Assembly (NCBI RefSeq): GCF_050279675.1
Contig: NZ_JBNNUK010000003.1
Location: 186,001-250,000 of the forward strand
Source of the DNA: Viridibacillus sp050279675
Lineage (GTDB): Bacteria > Bacillota > Bacilli > Bacillales_A > Planococcaceae
Direction of reading: 5' to 3'
Length of the DNA stretch: 64,000 bases
Translations under genes and position numbers: made by a program
In this document: positions 52,501 to 60,136 of the stretch, one piece after another
Numbering within the stretch: position 1 is the stretch's first letter
Layout of the letters: every line of letters starts with the position of its first letter
Notes under the pieces: model-generated
The model's input: only the letters and a program-made list of their open reading frames with translations
Databases searched by the model: none
Told to the model about the DNA's origin: nothing

Positions 52501-53166
52501 ATTTGTAGGTTTGAACTTTTGTTTTTTTACTTGCTCTGGCTCTGTGCTAGTATCAGTTTCACTCTCAACTGATCTACGCCCAAGTGAAGAACTTGGTCGT
52601 TCCCTATAAGGAGCAGTTGTATCAAAATTTGGCTTTGGATTAAATGGATTAATACGCTCTTGTTTTGATGGTGCATCGTTATAACGATTCTTCGTTGTTG
52701 GTCTAAGCTGCTTTCGTGGTTCGAAACGAGCTGACTCCTGATATTGCTGTACCTGATTTTCAAATGGTGACCTTCTATTTTGCAATGTTGTTTGACTTTG
52801 AGAAGTTGGTTGGAAACGATCTTGTTTTTGACTTTGGCGCTGTTCTTGCCATTGCTCTGGTTGCACAGATTGTGGCTTTGGTCTAACTTTTTTATTCGAT
52901 TGTAGAGGCGCTTGCTTGCTTGGAGTTTCCTTCTGTATCATTTGTGAGCGCTCCGAATCAGAAATAACCGGGAAACGGAAAGCATCTCTCTTACGTAAAA
53001 ATGCGGGAATAGAATCTTCTTGTTGTACTGTTTCAAATTCTTGTTCTATATATTCTTCATATGTATCTTGTATTTCAATTCTGTCATTATGAATCTTTTT
53101 TTCATTATCATATTCTTCGATTTCGTCACCCATAATACGAGCAACTACATTTTTAAACCATTTCAT
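49549..53166 (-). CDS. sftA: SftA-type FtsK/SpoIIIE DNA translocase with repeat-rich N-terminus
   Basis: A soluble DNA pump that clears chromosome from the closing septum. The C-terminal ~480 residues are the FtsK motor: Walker A GATGSGKSVCINS, LLIDPKMVELA, Walker B VIVIDELADLMM, and the DNA-reading gamma winged helix with FHIGYNRAARLVD. There are no N-terminal membrane helices, which distinguishes SftA from FtsK/SpoIIIE. The N-terminal ~700 residues are charged and Gln/Glu-rich and include 19 tandem 11-residue repeats. The 1205-residue length exceeds B. subtilis SftA (about 950), largely through the repeats. The ATG at 53166 (MKWFKNVV) is chosen on similarity; its ribosome site is weak. Confidence 0.93.
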   Translation of the reverse strand: MKWFKNVVARIMGDEIEEYDNEKKIHNDRIEIQDTYEEYIEQEFETVQQEDSIPAFLRKRDAFRFPVISDSERSQMIQKETPSKQAPLQSNKKVRPKPQSVQPEQWQEQRQSQKQDRFQPTSQSQTTLQNRRSPFENQVQQYQESARFEPRKQLRPTTKNRYNDAPSKQERINPFNPKPNFDTTAPYRERPSSSLGRRSVESETDTSTEPEQVKKQKFKPTNVPSPVYGFQKPPMRSIHDQLEGHESNELKQIENHLEVTQQATVEVMESLHTAAIEEHAIVETKLEETQVITETEMNAAQAIVETEVEEGQATVETEVEEVQATVETEVEEVQATVETEVEEVQATVETEVEEVQATVETEVEEGQATVETEVEEVQATVETEVEEVQATVETEVEEVQATVETEVEEVQATVKREVEEGQATVDAEVEEGQATVDAEVEEGQATVETEIEEVQATVEREVEEGQATVKIEAEEVQAVVETKAEEAQVITETFEEQPLEVAIEEDITESTIRMEKVNDQYSDCEEIASPTTSHYVEEPIQQQLISVAIKEQDEIVEQNLEVKLVGQAQTSIEEITIEEKPAIIEGLIRRAEEPEDELLKSEDVIIGATIKPSDNVEQIEEPSSKEEGYQEPIKKEESKLPFNVLMLKTDKEKWVLREAKTKQLFNMNVEETVLPLVAIEQPIGTIFTENPVQQPMLESFTVSDNQEVAATTVEPVIEPEIEEPMPSRINENLDESLKYLESPEEKTEDFEWMDMQGEKLIEALSYFQVKGEIVQIVQGPAVTQFEITVGHGTKVSKIRNLADDLKLALAARDIRIQAPIPGKSSIGIEIPNQKSRPVRISEIVGDQLFIDSDSPLEAALGLDLTGKPVTLDLRKMPHGLIAGATGSGKSVCINSILVSLLLKASPQDVKLLLIDPKMVELAAFNHIPHLVSPVITDVKAATAALKWAVEEMERRYQLFAHVGARDITRYNAMVEEERKFSLKMPYLVIVIDELADLMMMAPTDVEEAICRIAQKARACGIHLVLATQRPSVDVITGLIKSNIPTRIAFSVSSQIDSRTILDSQGAERLLGRGDMLYLGNGMSGPIRVQGTFVTDEEIEAVTDYMRSLGEPEYIFEQEELLRKAEAVEEQDELFEEACRHICEQGTVSTSSLQRKFHIGYNRAARLVDMMEAQGFISESKGTKPRDVFLKTQDLENLFNNGYDEM
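51682..52308 (-). repeat. 33-bp tandem repeat array inside sftA (19 units)
   Basis: 627 bp made of exactly 19 units of 33 bp, encoding EEVQATVETEV and close variants (EEGQATVDAEV and others). Central units are nearly identical at the DNA level; edge units are degenerate. The reading frame is preserved throughout, and the encoded peptide is acidic and probably helical or disordered. Confidence 0.95.
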
Positions 53167-53319
53167 TAGAATCACTCTTTTCCAAATCGTTGCATTCATT
53201 TTATCAGTAATAACGCCAAGTATGCAATGAGAAGCGATAGAATGCACTAGAAAATTACCATTTCCCTCAAATTCATTTCGTATATTAATATAATTATTTC
53301 TTTTTTGTTACAAAATTAA

Positions 53320-53353
53320 AAATCGACATACCTATAATACGGTATGTCGATTT
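53320..53353 (-). terminator. Terminator of ytpR
   Basis: AAATCGACATACC (53320-53332) pairs with GGTATGTCGATTT (53341-53353); TTTTAATTTT follows on the minus strand. Confidence 0.88.
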
Positions 53354-53366
53354 AACAATATTTTAT

Positions 53367-53972
53367 TTAAGCTTGAAAAGGTGTACCTGCAACTGCATCA
53401 TCCTCAAGTACTAAAATACCTTTTACTTGAGGAGCATTTGGTATTGCTAATTCACGAGCTGAACAAATCATTCCAGAAGAAGGAACGCCACGTAGCTCAG
53501 CATCTTTGATTAACATACCTGAAGGCATCACTGCTCCCACTTTAGCTACAACCACTTTTTGACCTGCTTCAACGTTTGGAGCACCACATACGATTTGTAA
53601 TGTTACATCTCCAACATTTACTTTACAAATATTTAATTTATCTGCATTTGGGTGTTTTTCTTTTTCCTCAACAAGACCCACGACAAATTTAGGTGTTAGG
53701 TCAACATCTAAATTTAATGTTGCTCCATTTTTTGCGATAGCTGCATCAATTGCTGCTACAAGCTCTTCCGTAATTTCAACGTTGCCTTGTTGTTCAATTT
53801 GCATATACTCACTTGCTTTAAAAAGGTTAAACCCTTTTACTTCGCCAGTAGATTCTTCTTTTAAAAGAACTAAATCTCCGTGCTTTTCTAAAATAGTTTT
53901 TACGATTGCTTCTGTCGATAATTGAACTAGTAAAACGTCCCCAACATGAGCTTTGTTGTATGATATGATCAT
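53367..53972 (-). CDS. ytpR: YtpR family tRNA-binding-domain protein
   Basis: The 201-residue protein ends in an OB-fold tRNA-binding domain (about 85-195) of the type found in PheT and EMAP-II, with KLNICKVNVGD and VCGAPNV. The N-terminal ~85 residues form the YtpR-specific DUF4479 region. Its role is unknown; tRNA contact is inferred from the fold. It overlaps ytpQ by four bases and is the last gene before a terminator. Confidence 0.92.
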   Translation of the reverse strand: MIISYNKAHVGDVLLVQLSTEAIVKTILEKHGDLVLLKEESTGEVKGFNLFKASEYMQIEQQGNVEITEELVAAIDAAIAKNGATLNLDVDLTPKFVVGLVEEKEKHPNADKLNICKVNVGDVTLQIVCGAPNVEAGQKVVVAKVGAVMPSGMLIKDAELRGVPSSGMICSARELAIPNAPQVKGILVLEDDAVAGTPFQA

Positions 53973-54793
53973 TTTTTCTCTTGCTCCTTTTTCACTCTGT
54001 TTTTAGCTAATATAAAGATTGGTTCTAAATCGCCATCTTCATATATAAATGATAGTGATGTAATTGGTACAGTACCCACAGTAAAGAAATGCATAGTCAT
54101 TTGTGCTAGTACATCATATCCTGCTTCATTACGAATATCACCTATGATTAGCACATCTTGATGTGGTACTGACACAGTCATATCCCCTTCAATTTTACCA
54201 CGCATTTCCTTTAAAAAGGCATCATTTAAAATACGGCTTGCATCATAACCATCATTTTCATTTAAAAAATAGAAAACATTGTCCGCTACAACGTCTTTTT
54301 TAACTTTCGTATTCAGCTTTCTTATTTGAAAGCGTGCAGCTTCTGTTATTTGCTCTGCTGATACATTTAGCTTGTCCAACATATCAACATCGATTAGACG
54401 ATACGTATTGCCAAGATCCAGAGCATAGTAAATACGTGTTTCTGCTGTGTGATCAGTTGTTACGAATGCATGGCCATCTTTTGATTTTTTCGGAAAGGAT
54501 GTAGAGCGAATGATTGGGAAAATATTATCAAGTTTTTTAAATCCTTCTGCATGCTCTTTTTCCATTGCTGAAAATGTCTCTTGAATTGTGTAAATCACTT
54601 CATCAATTGCAAGTTCCTTTTTCGTTTCATATTTAGAAAGGATGCCTGGTAAAGATATGTCCATCCCTTTACCTAGCCCTTTATGATCTAATCTTACTTT
54701 GTTGTGTTTTTCATCAAATTGCCATTCAAAGTGAGTATCACTCAATCGTTCTTGTAGCTTTTTGACTAGCTCTTTAGATTTCAACTGCTTCAA
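53969..54793 (-). CDS. ytpQ: YtpQ family protein (DUF1444)
   Basis: A 274-residue soluble protein of the DUF1444 family, recognised by length, position between ytpP and ytpR, and segments such as IFPIIRSTSFP and VFYFLNENDGYDASRIL. No catalytic motif is known. Its stop overlaps the ytpR start by four bases, so the two products may act together. Confidence 0.88.
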   Translation of the reverse strand: MKQLKSKELVKKLQERLSDTHFEWQFDEKHNKVRLDHKGLGKGMDISLPGILSKYETKKELAIDEVIYTIQETFSAMEKEHAEGFKKLDNIFPIIRSTSFPKKSKDGHAFVTTDHTAETRIYYALDLGNTYRLIDVDMLDKLNVSAEQITEAARFQIRKLNTKVKKDVVADNVFYFLNENDGYDASRILNDAFLKEMRGKIEGDMTVSVPHQDVLIIGDIRNEAGYDVLAQMTMHFFTVGTVPITSLSFIYEDGDLEPIFILAKNRVKKEQEKK

Positions 54794-54817
54794 CTCCCTT
54801 TATTTTCACATAAACAA

Positions 54818-54841
54818 ACGGTTCACTTTTTTGTGAACCGT
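54818..54841 (-). terminator. Hairpin between ytpP and ytpQ
   Basis: ACGGTTCAC (54818-54826) and GTGAACCGT (54833-54841) pair with a six-base loop; TTGTTTATG follows on the minus strand. The short T tract suggests incomplete termination. Confidence 0.6.
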
Positions 54842-54875
54842 ATCAGACAGCTTTTCTTTCACTATCTCCAAAGAC

Positions 54876-55187
54876 TTATAATGATTCTAAAAACTCTTCA
54901 ATTTCAATTTGTGTTTTACGATCTTTACTTACAAAACGACTACTTTCTCCACCATTTTCGAATGCGACGAAGCTAGGTATACCAAATATATTTAAGTCTC
55001 CACATAAATCAATAAAATCATCACGATTAACTGATACAAATTGAATATCTTCGAATTTTTCTTCTATTTCCGGCATAAAAGGATCGATAAAATGACAATC
55101 TGGACACCAACCTGCTGTAAATAGAAAGACTGTTTTCCCTTGTGATTTTAAGTCTGAAAATTGTTCAATAGTTTGTAAACTTTGCAT
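54876..55187 (-). CDS. ytpP: Thioredoxin-like protein YtpP
   Basis: A 103-residue thioredoxin fold with the redox motif CPDC in AGWCPDCHFIDPF and the cis-proline in FGIPSFVAF. The active site differs from the CGPC of thioredoxin. It follows the lipoprotein gene by ten bases, with GAGGT inside the upstream gene's end. Confidence 0.93.
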   Translation of the reverse strand: MQSLQTIEQFSDLKSQGKTVFLFTAGWCPDCHFIDPFMPEIEEKFEDIQFVSVNRDDFIDLCGDLNIFGIPSFVAFENGGESSRFVSKDRKTQIEIEEFLESL

Positions 55188-55197
55188 GTTCTTAACC

Positions 55198-55719
55198 TCA
55201 CTTATTAGTAATCTTCACTGATCGTACAATTTGCATCATTTGTTCTATTAGTTCATCGATATTTTCACCATTTGTAATGGTCGTCAATTTAACACCACCA
55301 CTACTTACAATGATTTCATATTGTGTGTCTTCTTTCTTTAAAACACTTACAAAGCCAAATCGGTTCTTCTTTTTAAATGTTTGTTCTTTTACTATATTAG
55401 CTTTTTTATCAGCTTTCAAAGCTTTATAAAATCTTTCACTATCATTACTTTCATTAGGATTAATAAATAGAACAAATGCATTCTCATCTTTAGATAATAT
55501 AATATTTGTATCATCTGATGAAGTTTCTATAGTAAATTCTGAAGGTAGATAGAAATTGATTTTATTGGCTTGCTCTGTACTTTTCTCAGGTTTGGCGTTA
55601 AATACACTTTTGGCATTTTCCATTCCCTGATCCATCTGTTCTTCAATAGTTTGTCCGCAACCTGCCAGACTTGCTAGTACAGAAATGATTAGTAACATTA
55701 CAATAGTATATCGTGACAT
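55198..55719 (-). CDS. Putative lipoprotein of unknown function
   Basis: The 173-residue protein starts with a type II signal peptide (MSRYTIVMLLIISVLASLAGC); the lipobox LAGC gives the lipidated cysteine near residue 21. The mature part is Lys/Glu-rich and predicted mixed alpha/beta. I do not recognise a family. GGAGG stands five bases before this ATG; one four codons earlier lacks spacing. It is co-transcribed with ytpP. Confidence 0.82.
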   Translation of the reverse strand: MSRYTIVMLLIISVLASLAGCGQTIEEQMDQGMENAKSVFNAKPEKSTEQANKINFYLPSEFTIETSSDDTNIILSKDENAFVLFINPNESNDSERFYKALKADKKANIVKEQTFKKKNRFGFVSVLKKEDTQYEIIVSSGGVKLTTITNGENIDELIEQMMQIVRSVKITNK

Positions 55720-55823
55720 GCCATCCTCCATCCTTGCTTGAACTCCATTCTATTTTAAAGATGTTATAGAGTCCATGCAACTTTAGTGCTCTTCCCACTA
55801 AACTGCTAATATAGAGGGAAAAG

Positions 55824-56342
55824 TCATGCTTTTTGGAAGAAGTATTGCCCAATTAACAATTTTATAACATGTTCAAACATTTCTTTTCGATCAATTAAAT
55901 CCTGAGTGAAAATACCAATTGCTCCAGAATGTTGTCGTATATCGTTTTGTTGAGTATATTCATCCATCACAGGACCCAGCTCTCTACCACTTTTCACAGC
56001 TTTTGCAATTGTTTCTGGCAATGGAATCTGAGCCCCTGCAGCCGTAATGACATGTCCGTGTTTTAAGACAAGAGCTCCCCAATTGCAAACATACATAAGC
56101 CCATCAATTTCTTTTACTCCACCCTCTAATCCAAATGAAAAATCTGCATTGGATACATTACGCGTATTTTTTGCACGATTAATTGCGCCTTCTCTTGTTT
56201 CATCATCTGTCATCGGTTGTGCGGATACGCCTGATGCAACTTCAAAATGTTGAAATGCTAATTCTTCATTTATAAATTGTTTTACAACTGCTTCTACAGC
56301 ACCTGTCTTAGCTTTATTTTTTGTTCCAATTGCTATTAGCAT
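55824..56342 (-). CDS. DUF84 family inosine/xanthosine triphosphatase
   Basis: The 172-residue protein resembles E. coli YjjX and archaeal Mj0226-like enzymes that hydrolyse non-canonical purine nucleoside triphosphates. Visible features are IAIGTKNKAKTGAVE at the N-terminus, DDETREGAINRAKN, and FSFGLEGGV. The second ATG of MKMLIAIG is used because AAGGAG is seven bases upstream of it and only one from the first. It follows the M42 peptidase gene across a weak terminator. Confidence 0.85.
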   Translation of the reverse strand: MLIAIGTKNKAKTGAVEAVVKQFINEELAFQHFEVASGVSAQPMTDDETREGAINRAKNTRNVSNADFSFGLEGGVKEIDGLMYVCNWGALVLKHGHVITAAGAQIPLPETIAKAVKSGRELGPVMDEYTQQNDIRQHSGAIGIFTQDLIDRKEMFEHVIKLLIGQYFFQKA

Positions 56343-56378
56343 TTTCATACTCCTTCAGTTATTTATTTATGTACAGAA

Positions 56379-56406
56379 AAAGAGGGCCCATGTCGGAACC
56401 CCCTTA
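56379..56406 (-). terminator. Weak terminator of ytoP
   Basis: A GC-rich imperfect stem (AAGGGGG.. with ..CCCTCTT) is followed on the minus strand by TTTTT. Confidence 0.6.
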
Positions 56407-56419
56407 ATAGTATAACAAA

Positions 56420-57493
56420 TTAGCCGTTTGCACGGATTGTTTCTAACGTTGTACGGTCTGCATTTTTGACCAGCTTCACAATCAATTCCTTCGCTGCATC
56501 TAAATCATCCGTATGAATAATTGAAGCATGTGTATGAATATAACGTGAACAAATACCGATAACAGAACTTGGTACACCATCATTAGAAATATGTACATTT
56601 CCTGCATCTGTGCCACCTGGTGACACGAAATATTGATATGGAATATTATTAGATTCAGCTGTATCTAGAATGTATTCACGCATTCCTCTATGAGTAATCA
56701 TTGTGCGGTCTAAAATACGAAGTAAAGGACCTTTACCTAGTTGACCGAATTGTGTTTTATCACCTGAAGTATCATTAGCTGGGCTGGCATCTAATGCAAA
56801 GAAAAGATCAGGTTTAATCAAATTAGCTGACACTTTAGCCCCGCGTAATCCAACCTCTTCCATTACATTTGCACCTGAATATAATGTATTCGGTAGTTTT
56901 TCTTCTTTTAGTTCTTTTAATAATTCAATCGCTAGCCCACAGCCATAACGATTATCCCATGCTTTTGCCATAATTTTTTTCGGGTTTGCCATCGGTGTAA
57001 ATGGACAAACCGGAATAATTGATTGTCCTGGAATGATGCCCATCTTTTCTGCATCTGCTTTATCGTCAGCACCTACATCAATTAACATATTACTAATTTC
57101 CATTGGTTTTGACTGCATTTCTGGTGTTAATAAATGTTTTGGAACAGAAGCAATAACCCCTGGGATTGCACCATTTGCCGCATATACTTCAACACGTTGT
57201 GCAAGCATTACTTGATTCCACCATCCACCTAGAGGTTGGAAACGAAGCATACCATTTTCAGTAATTGAAGTTACCATAAAAGCAACTTCATCCATATGAC
57301 CTGCAACTAGAATGCGTGGACCATTTTCGTCACCCTTTTTTAATCCGAAAATGCCACCTAAATTGTCTTGCACAATCTCATCAGCATACTTAGATAACTC
57401 TTGTCGCATAAAAGCGCGTACGGCACGTTCATCACCCGGCGCCCCTGGTAATTCAGTTAATGTTTTAAACATATCTAAAGTTTCTTGATTCAA
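56420..57493 (-). CDS. ytoP: M42 family glutamyl aminopeptidase (YtoP-like)
   Basis: A metallo-aminopeptidase of 357 residues with the M42/M28 metal sites GHMDEVAFM near residue 66, WDNRYGCG, and MEEVGLRGA including the general-base Glu pair. Such enzymes form dodecameric tetrahedral complexes and trim peptides. The start is TTG, with AAAGGAGG eight bases upstream. Length and order next to ytzB and ytnP match B. subtilis. Confidence 0.95.
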   Translation of the reverse strand: MNQETLDMFKTLTELPGAPGDERAVRAFMRQELSKYADEIVQDNLGGIFGLKKGDENGPRILVAGHMDEVAFMVTSITENGMLRFQPLGGWWNQVMLAQRVEVYAANGAIPGVIASVPKHLLTPEMQSKPMEISNMLIDVGADDKADAEKMGIIPGQSIIPVCPFTPMANPKKIMAKAWDNRYGCGLAIELLKELKEEKLPNTLYSGANVMEEVGLRGAKVSANLIKPDLFFALDASPANDTSGDKTQFGQLGKGPLLRILDRTMITHRGMREYILDTAESNNIPYQYFVSPGGTDAGNVHISNDGVPSSVIGICSRYIHTHASIIHTDDLDAAKELIVKLVKNADRTTLETIRANG

Positions 57494-57569
57494 TTGAAAA
57501 GCCTCCTTTTATAAGCCACTATATCTTTTATTTTATCCAAAAACTGCTTTTAATACTAGCACTTTATTT
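57494..57569. other. Upstream region of ytoP
   Basis: Short AT-rich spacer before the structured repeat; no clear promoter was assigned. Confidence 0.4.
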
Positions 57570-57729
57570 CGGCAACCGAAATGTGGAAGGCGCTCGTTTA
57601 GCTACACTTCGCGTTGGAGGGCGGAAGCCAAAGTCGCTTTTTGACTTTGAGCGACCGACCGAAATGCCGAAAGTAGCTAGCGCCTGCAACTAGCCATACC
57701 GAAATTTGAAGGGCGCTCGTTTAGCTAAC
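57570..57729. repeat. GC-rich structured intergenic repeat with partial second copy
   Basis: The unit starts ACCGAAATGTGGAAGGCGCT (57575) and recurs truncated from 57698 with three mismatches over about 31 bases. Internal pairs are TTTCGGCA/TGCCGAAA, AGGCGCT..AGCTAC with GTAGCTAGCGCCT, and GTCGCT/AGCGAC. It is markedly more GC-rich than its surroundings, and no ORF is present. Confidence 0.8.
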
Positions 57730-57798
57730 AGTGTGACCTCCATGTATAAAACATTCCGCAATTTGAAATAGTATTCCCAAAAGTGCTACCCTCACATT

Positions 57799-57827
57799 TT
57801 CACTCCATATAATGGATGTGGTACACT
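57799..57827 (+). promoter_or_regulatory. Possible ytzB promoter
   Basis: TTCACT (57799-57804), 17 bases, TACACT (57822-57827). An isolated TATAAT at 57808-57813 inside CCATATAATGG is an alternative -10. Confidence 0.4.
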
Positions 57828-57860
57828 AGCTTCATATGAAATTTAGGGAGGCAATGATCT

Positions 57861-58175
57861 ATGAAATTACGTGATTTCCTACTTGGTGTTGCAACAGGAC
57901 TTGCTGCTGCTTATGTAATTAAAGAAGCTAGCGAAAAAATTTATCCAAACAAACCAGCTAATTCAGTATTGTCTGACATTAAAAACTTATTTAAACAAGA
58001 AGGTCCTATCGATGGGTCATGGATTTTCATGGAACCAGAAGTTTTCAAAAAAGAAAACATCGAAATCCCTGTGTATAAAGGCGGTATTTCTCGCGTTCAT
58101 AATGGAGAAACGCAAAGTTTCGAATTCGCTGCTGATGCGAAAACAGGCTCGATTATTGACTTAGTACGCGTTTAA
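57861..58175 (+). CDS. ytzB: YtzB-like PepSY-domain protein
   Basis: A 104-residue protein with a short hydrophobic N-terminal helix (about 5-20, FLLGVATGLAAAYVI) and a PepSY-like domain ending in AKTGSIIDL. PepSY domains are linked to peptidase inhibition or metal handling; its neighbour on the minus strand is the M42 peptidase. GGGAGG precedes the ATG. Confidence 0.83.
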   Translation: MKLRDFLLGVATGLAAAYVIKEASEKIYPNKPANSVLSDIKNLFKQEGPIDGSWIFMEPEVFKKENIEIPVYKGGISRVHNGETQSFEFAADAKTGSIIDLVRV

Positions 58176-58190
58176 TCCTTACATTCTTCT

Positions 58191-58218
58191 AAAACTCCTC
58201 GTATAGAGGAGTTTTTTT
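58191..58218 (+). terminator. Terminator of ytzB
   Basis: AAAACTCCTC (58191-58200), loop GTATA, GAGGAGTTTT (58206-58215) followed by T. Confidence 0.92.
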
Positions 58219-58284
58219 TATCCTTAAACCTATAAAATACAAACGTAATTTTCTCTTCCGTAGTTGACCACTCTCCTATTTCAT

Positions 58285-58330
58285 ATAAAAAAGGTATCTC
58301 ATGAGCCAACCTTTCAACTCAGAGATACCT
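58285..58330 (-). terminator. Terminator of ytnP
   Basis: AGGTATCTC (58292-58300) pairs with GAGATACCT (58322-58330); TTTTTTATA follows on the minus strand. Confidence 0.88.
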
Positions 58331-58352
58331 ACTATAATGAGAAGGAAAAGAA

Positions 58353-59231
58353 TTATCCTTTAGAGACAGTCTCTTCTTTCCTCTCTTCTCTTGTACGCTT
58401 CAATTCTCCAATGACTTCTTTACCTGTCTCATTCCATTTAATGAGGCGATAGTGTGCATCATGATAGAAGCTAAACCAATAGCCTTTTTCTAATGCTTCC
58501 TTCATTAACTTTTCTTTCGCGAAAACTGATGTCATTGGATAGTCATCGTACGCAAGTACCCATAGAGGATTTTGGTGAGCATGTGTTGGCATAATGTCCG
58601 CCATATGTAGAATAGTCTCACCATTTTGCGTTAGCTTGATAATACTGTGCCCATTACTATGGCCACCTGTATGAATCATTTCAACCCCAGGTAATACCTC
58701 TAACTTATCTGTAAAAGGTGCTACTAAATGTTGCACTGGCTCCCAATTTTCTTTCCAATACGTATTTGCTGAACGAATATTTGGTTCGCGCATTTCATCC
58801 CATTCAACTTGTGATACAAAGATTTTAGCATTCGGGAAAGTTGGTACTAGCTTGTCCTGTTCCCATTTTGTTAAGCCACAAGCATGGTCAAAATGTAAAT
58901 GTGTCATAAGTATATAATCGATGTCTTCAGATAGTAATCCCATTTCAACTAAGCTATCATCGATAAATGATTCCTCTGTCACACCGAAATTTCGTAACTG
59001 CTTTTCAGTAAACTTGTTATTTCCAACACCCGTATCGACTAACATATTCTTGCCTTGATATTGAATAAGAATTGGATCTGTCGGTAGTTCAATTTGGTTA
59101 TTTTCATTAACTGGATACTTGCGTGACCAAAGTGGCTTTGGCACTACCCCAAACATTGCTCCGCCATCTAAAAAAGTGGTTCCCCCTTTGAGCCATGTAA
59201 ATGTCATATCATGAAATATAAATTGATCCAT
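58353..59231 (-). CDS. ytnP: YtnP-like metallo-beta-lactamase-fold lactonase
   Basis: The 292-residue protein carries the dinuclear-zinc motif HLHFDH in MTHLHFDHACG, plus HTGGHSNGH and a later HMADIMPTH. B. subtilis YtnP is a lactonase homologue reported to quench signalling molecules; the substrate here is not determinable. The ATG at 59231 follows AGGGGG by eight bases, and the frame extends 31 codons further without a site. Transcribed alone. Confidence 0.88.
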   Translation of the reverse strand: MDQFIFHDMTFTWLKGGTTFLDGGAMFGVVPKPLWSRKYPVNENNQIELPTDPILIQYQGKNMLVDTGVGNNKFTEKQLRNFGVTEESFIDDSLVEMGLLSEDIDYILMTHLHFDHACGLTKWEQDKLVPTFPNAKIFVSQVEWDEMREPNIRSANTYWKENWEPVQHLVAPFTDKLEVLPGVEMIHTGGHSNGHSIIKLTQNGETILHMADIMPTHAHQNPLWVLAYDDYPMTSVFAKEKLMKEALEKGYWFSFYHDAHYRLIKWNETGKEVIGELKRTREERKEETVSKG

Positions 59232-59369
59232 TTCCTTGTCCCCCTTGTTAATAATTAAGGTTCTAGCATTTCTATTTTTATATAAAAATGAATATTCCCT
59301 CATATAAATTGTAACATGCCCCAAAAAGTTGTTCTATTTTTTTCTATCCTTTTCCATTTTTACAAACAA

Positions 59370-59404
59370 AAAATGCAGAAGCTTTATATATGCTCCTGCA
59401 TTTT
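59370..59404 (-). terminator. Terminator of trmB
   Basis: AAATGCAG-GAGC and GCTT-CTGCATTT pair on the minus strand, followed by TTT. Confidence 0.88.
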
Positions 59405-59413
59405 CAAAATCCA

Positions 59414-60070
59414 TTATTTCTCTTCTGGTAATTGGAATTGTGCCTCCACGCGATAAATCGGTTGACCTTTAGCAGAGAATTTCTCTTCGTATTCAGTCAT
59501 AATATTATCTTCAGGCATTTCTTTGTGTAAGTCTAAAGAGACATAAACAAGTTTCATGCCATATTGTGACATGCTCACTAAAGAGTTTTCAAATAGACCA
59601 CGGTTATCTGTTTTGAAGTGTACTTCACCGAAATCAGGTAAGATATTCTCATAAATACTTAAGAAGCCAGAGTGTGTTAATCTTCTTTTTGCATGACGTG
59701 TTTTTGGCCATGGATCAGAGAAGTTTAAGTATAAACGGTCAACATCGTTTTTCTCAAAAAACTTTTCTAAATCCGAACCGTTTACTTTTAATAATCGTAA
59801 ATTAGATGGCTGACCAGCAGCTTGTACTTTTTCAACCGCCTTTACGATTACACTGTCAAAAAGCTCAATACCGATATAGTTAATCTCTGGATTAGCAATC
59901 GCCATACCAGTGATAAATTGTCCTTTACCTGTTCCTACTTCAATATGCAATGGATTGTCGTTTTGGAATACTTCATTCCATTTACCTTTTTGTTCTTCAG
60001 GATTTGGAACGACGATGTCTGGGTGACTAGCGATAAATTCTTCAGCCCATGGTTTATGTCGAAGTCTCAA
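59414..60070 (-). CDS. trmB: tRNA (guanine-N7-)-methyltransferase
   Basis: Forms m7G46 in tRNA using SAM. The SAM loop EVGTGKGQFI lies near residue 42 and the signature FSDPWPKTRHAKRRL near 118. The 218-residue length is usual. The start is TTG, with GAGGA six bases upstream; the encoded MRLRHKPWA is the family N-terminus. It is separated from the lipid kinase gene by 66 bp. Confidence 0.96.
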   Translation of the reverse strand: MRLRHKPWAEEFIASHPDIVVPNPEEQKGKWNEVFQNDNPLHIEVGTGKGQFITGMAIANPEINYIGIELFDSVIVKAVEKVQAAGQPSNLRLLKVNGSDLEKFFEKNDVDRLYLNFSDPWPKTRHAKRRLTHSGFLSIYENILPDFGEVHFKTDNRGLFENSLVSMSQYGMKLVYVSLDLHKEMPEDNIMTEYEEKFSAKGQPIYRVEAQFQLPEEK

Positions 60071-60136
60071 TTGTTTTCCTCATTTCTGTTATTTCTACTG
60101 TTCAACTTCTCATTATTAAAGAAAGCTTTCCATTCG

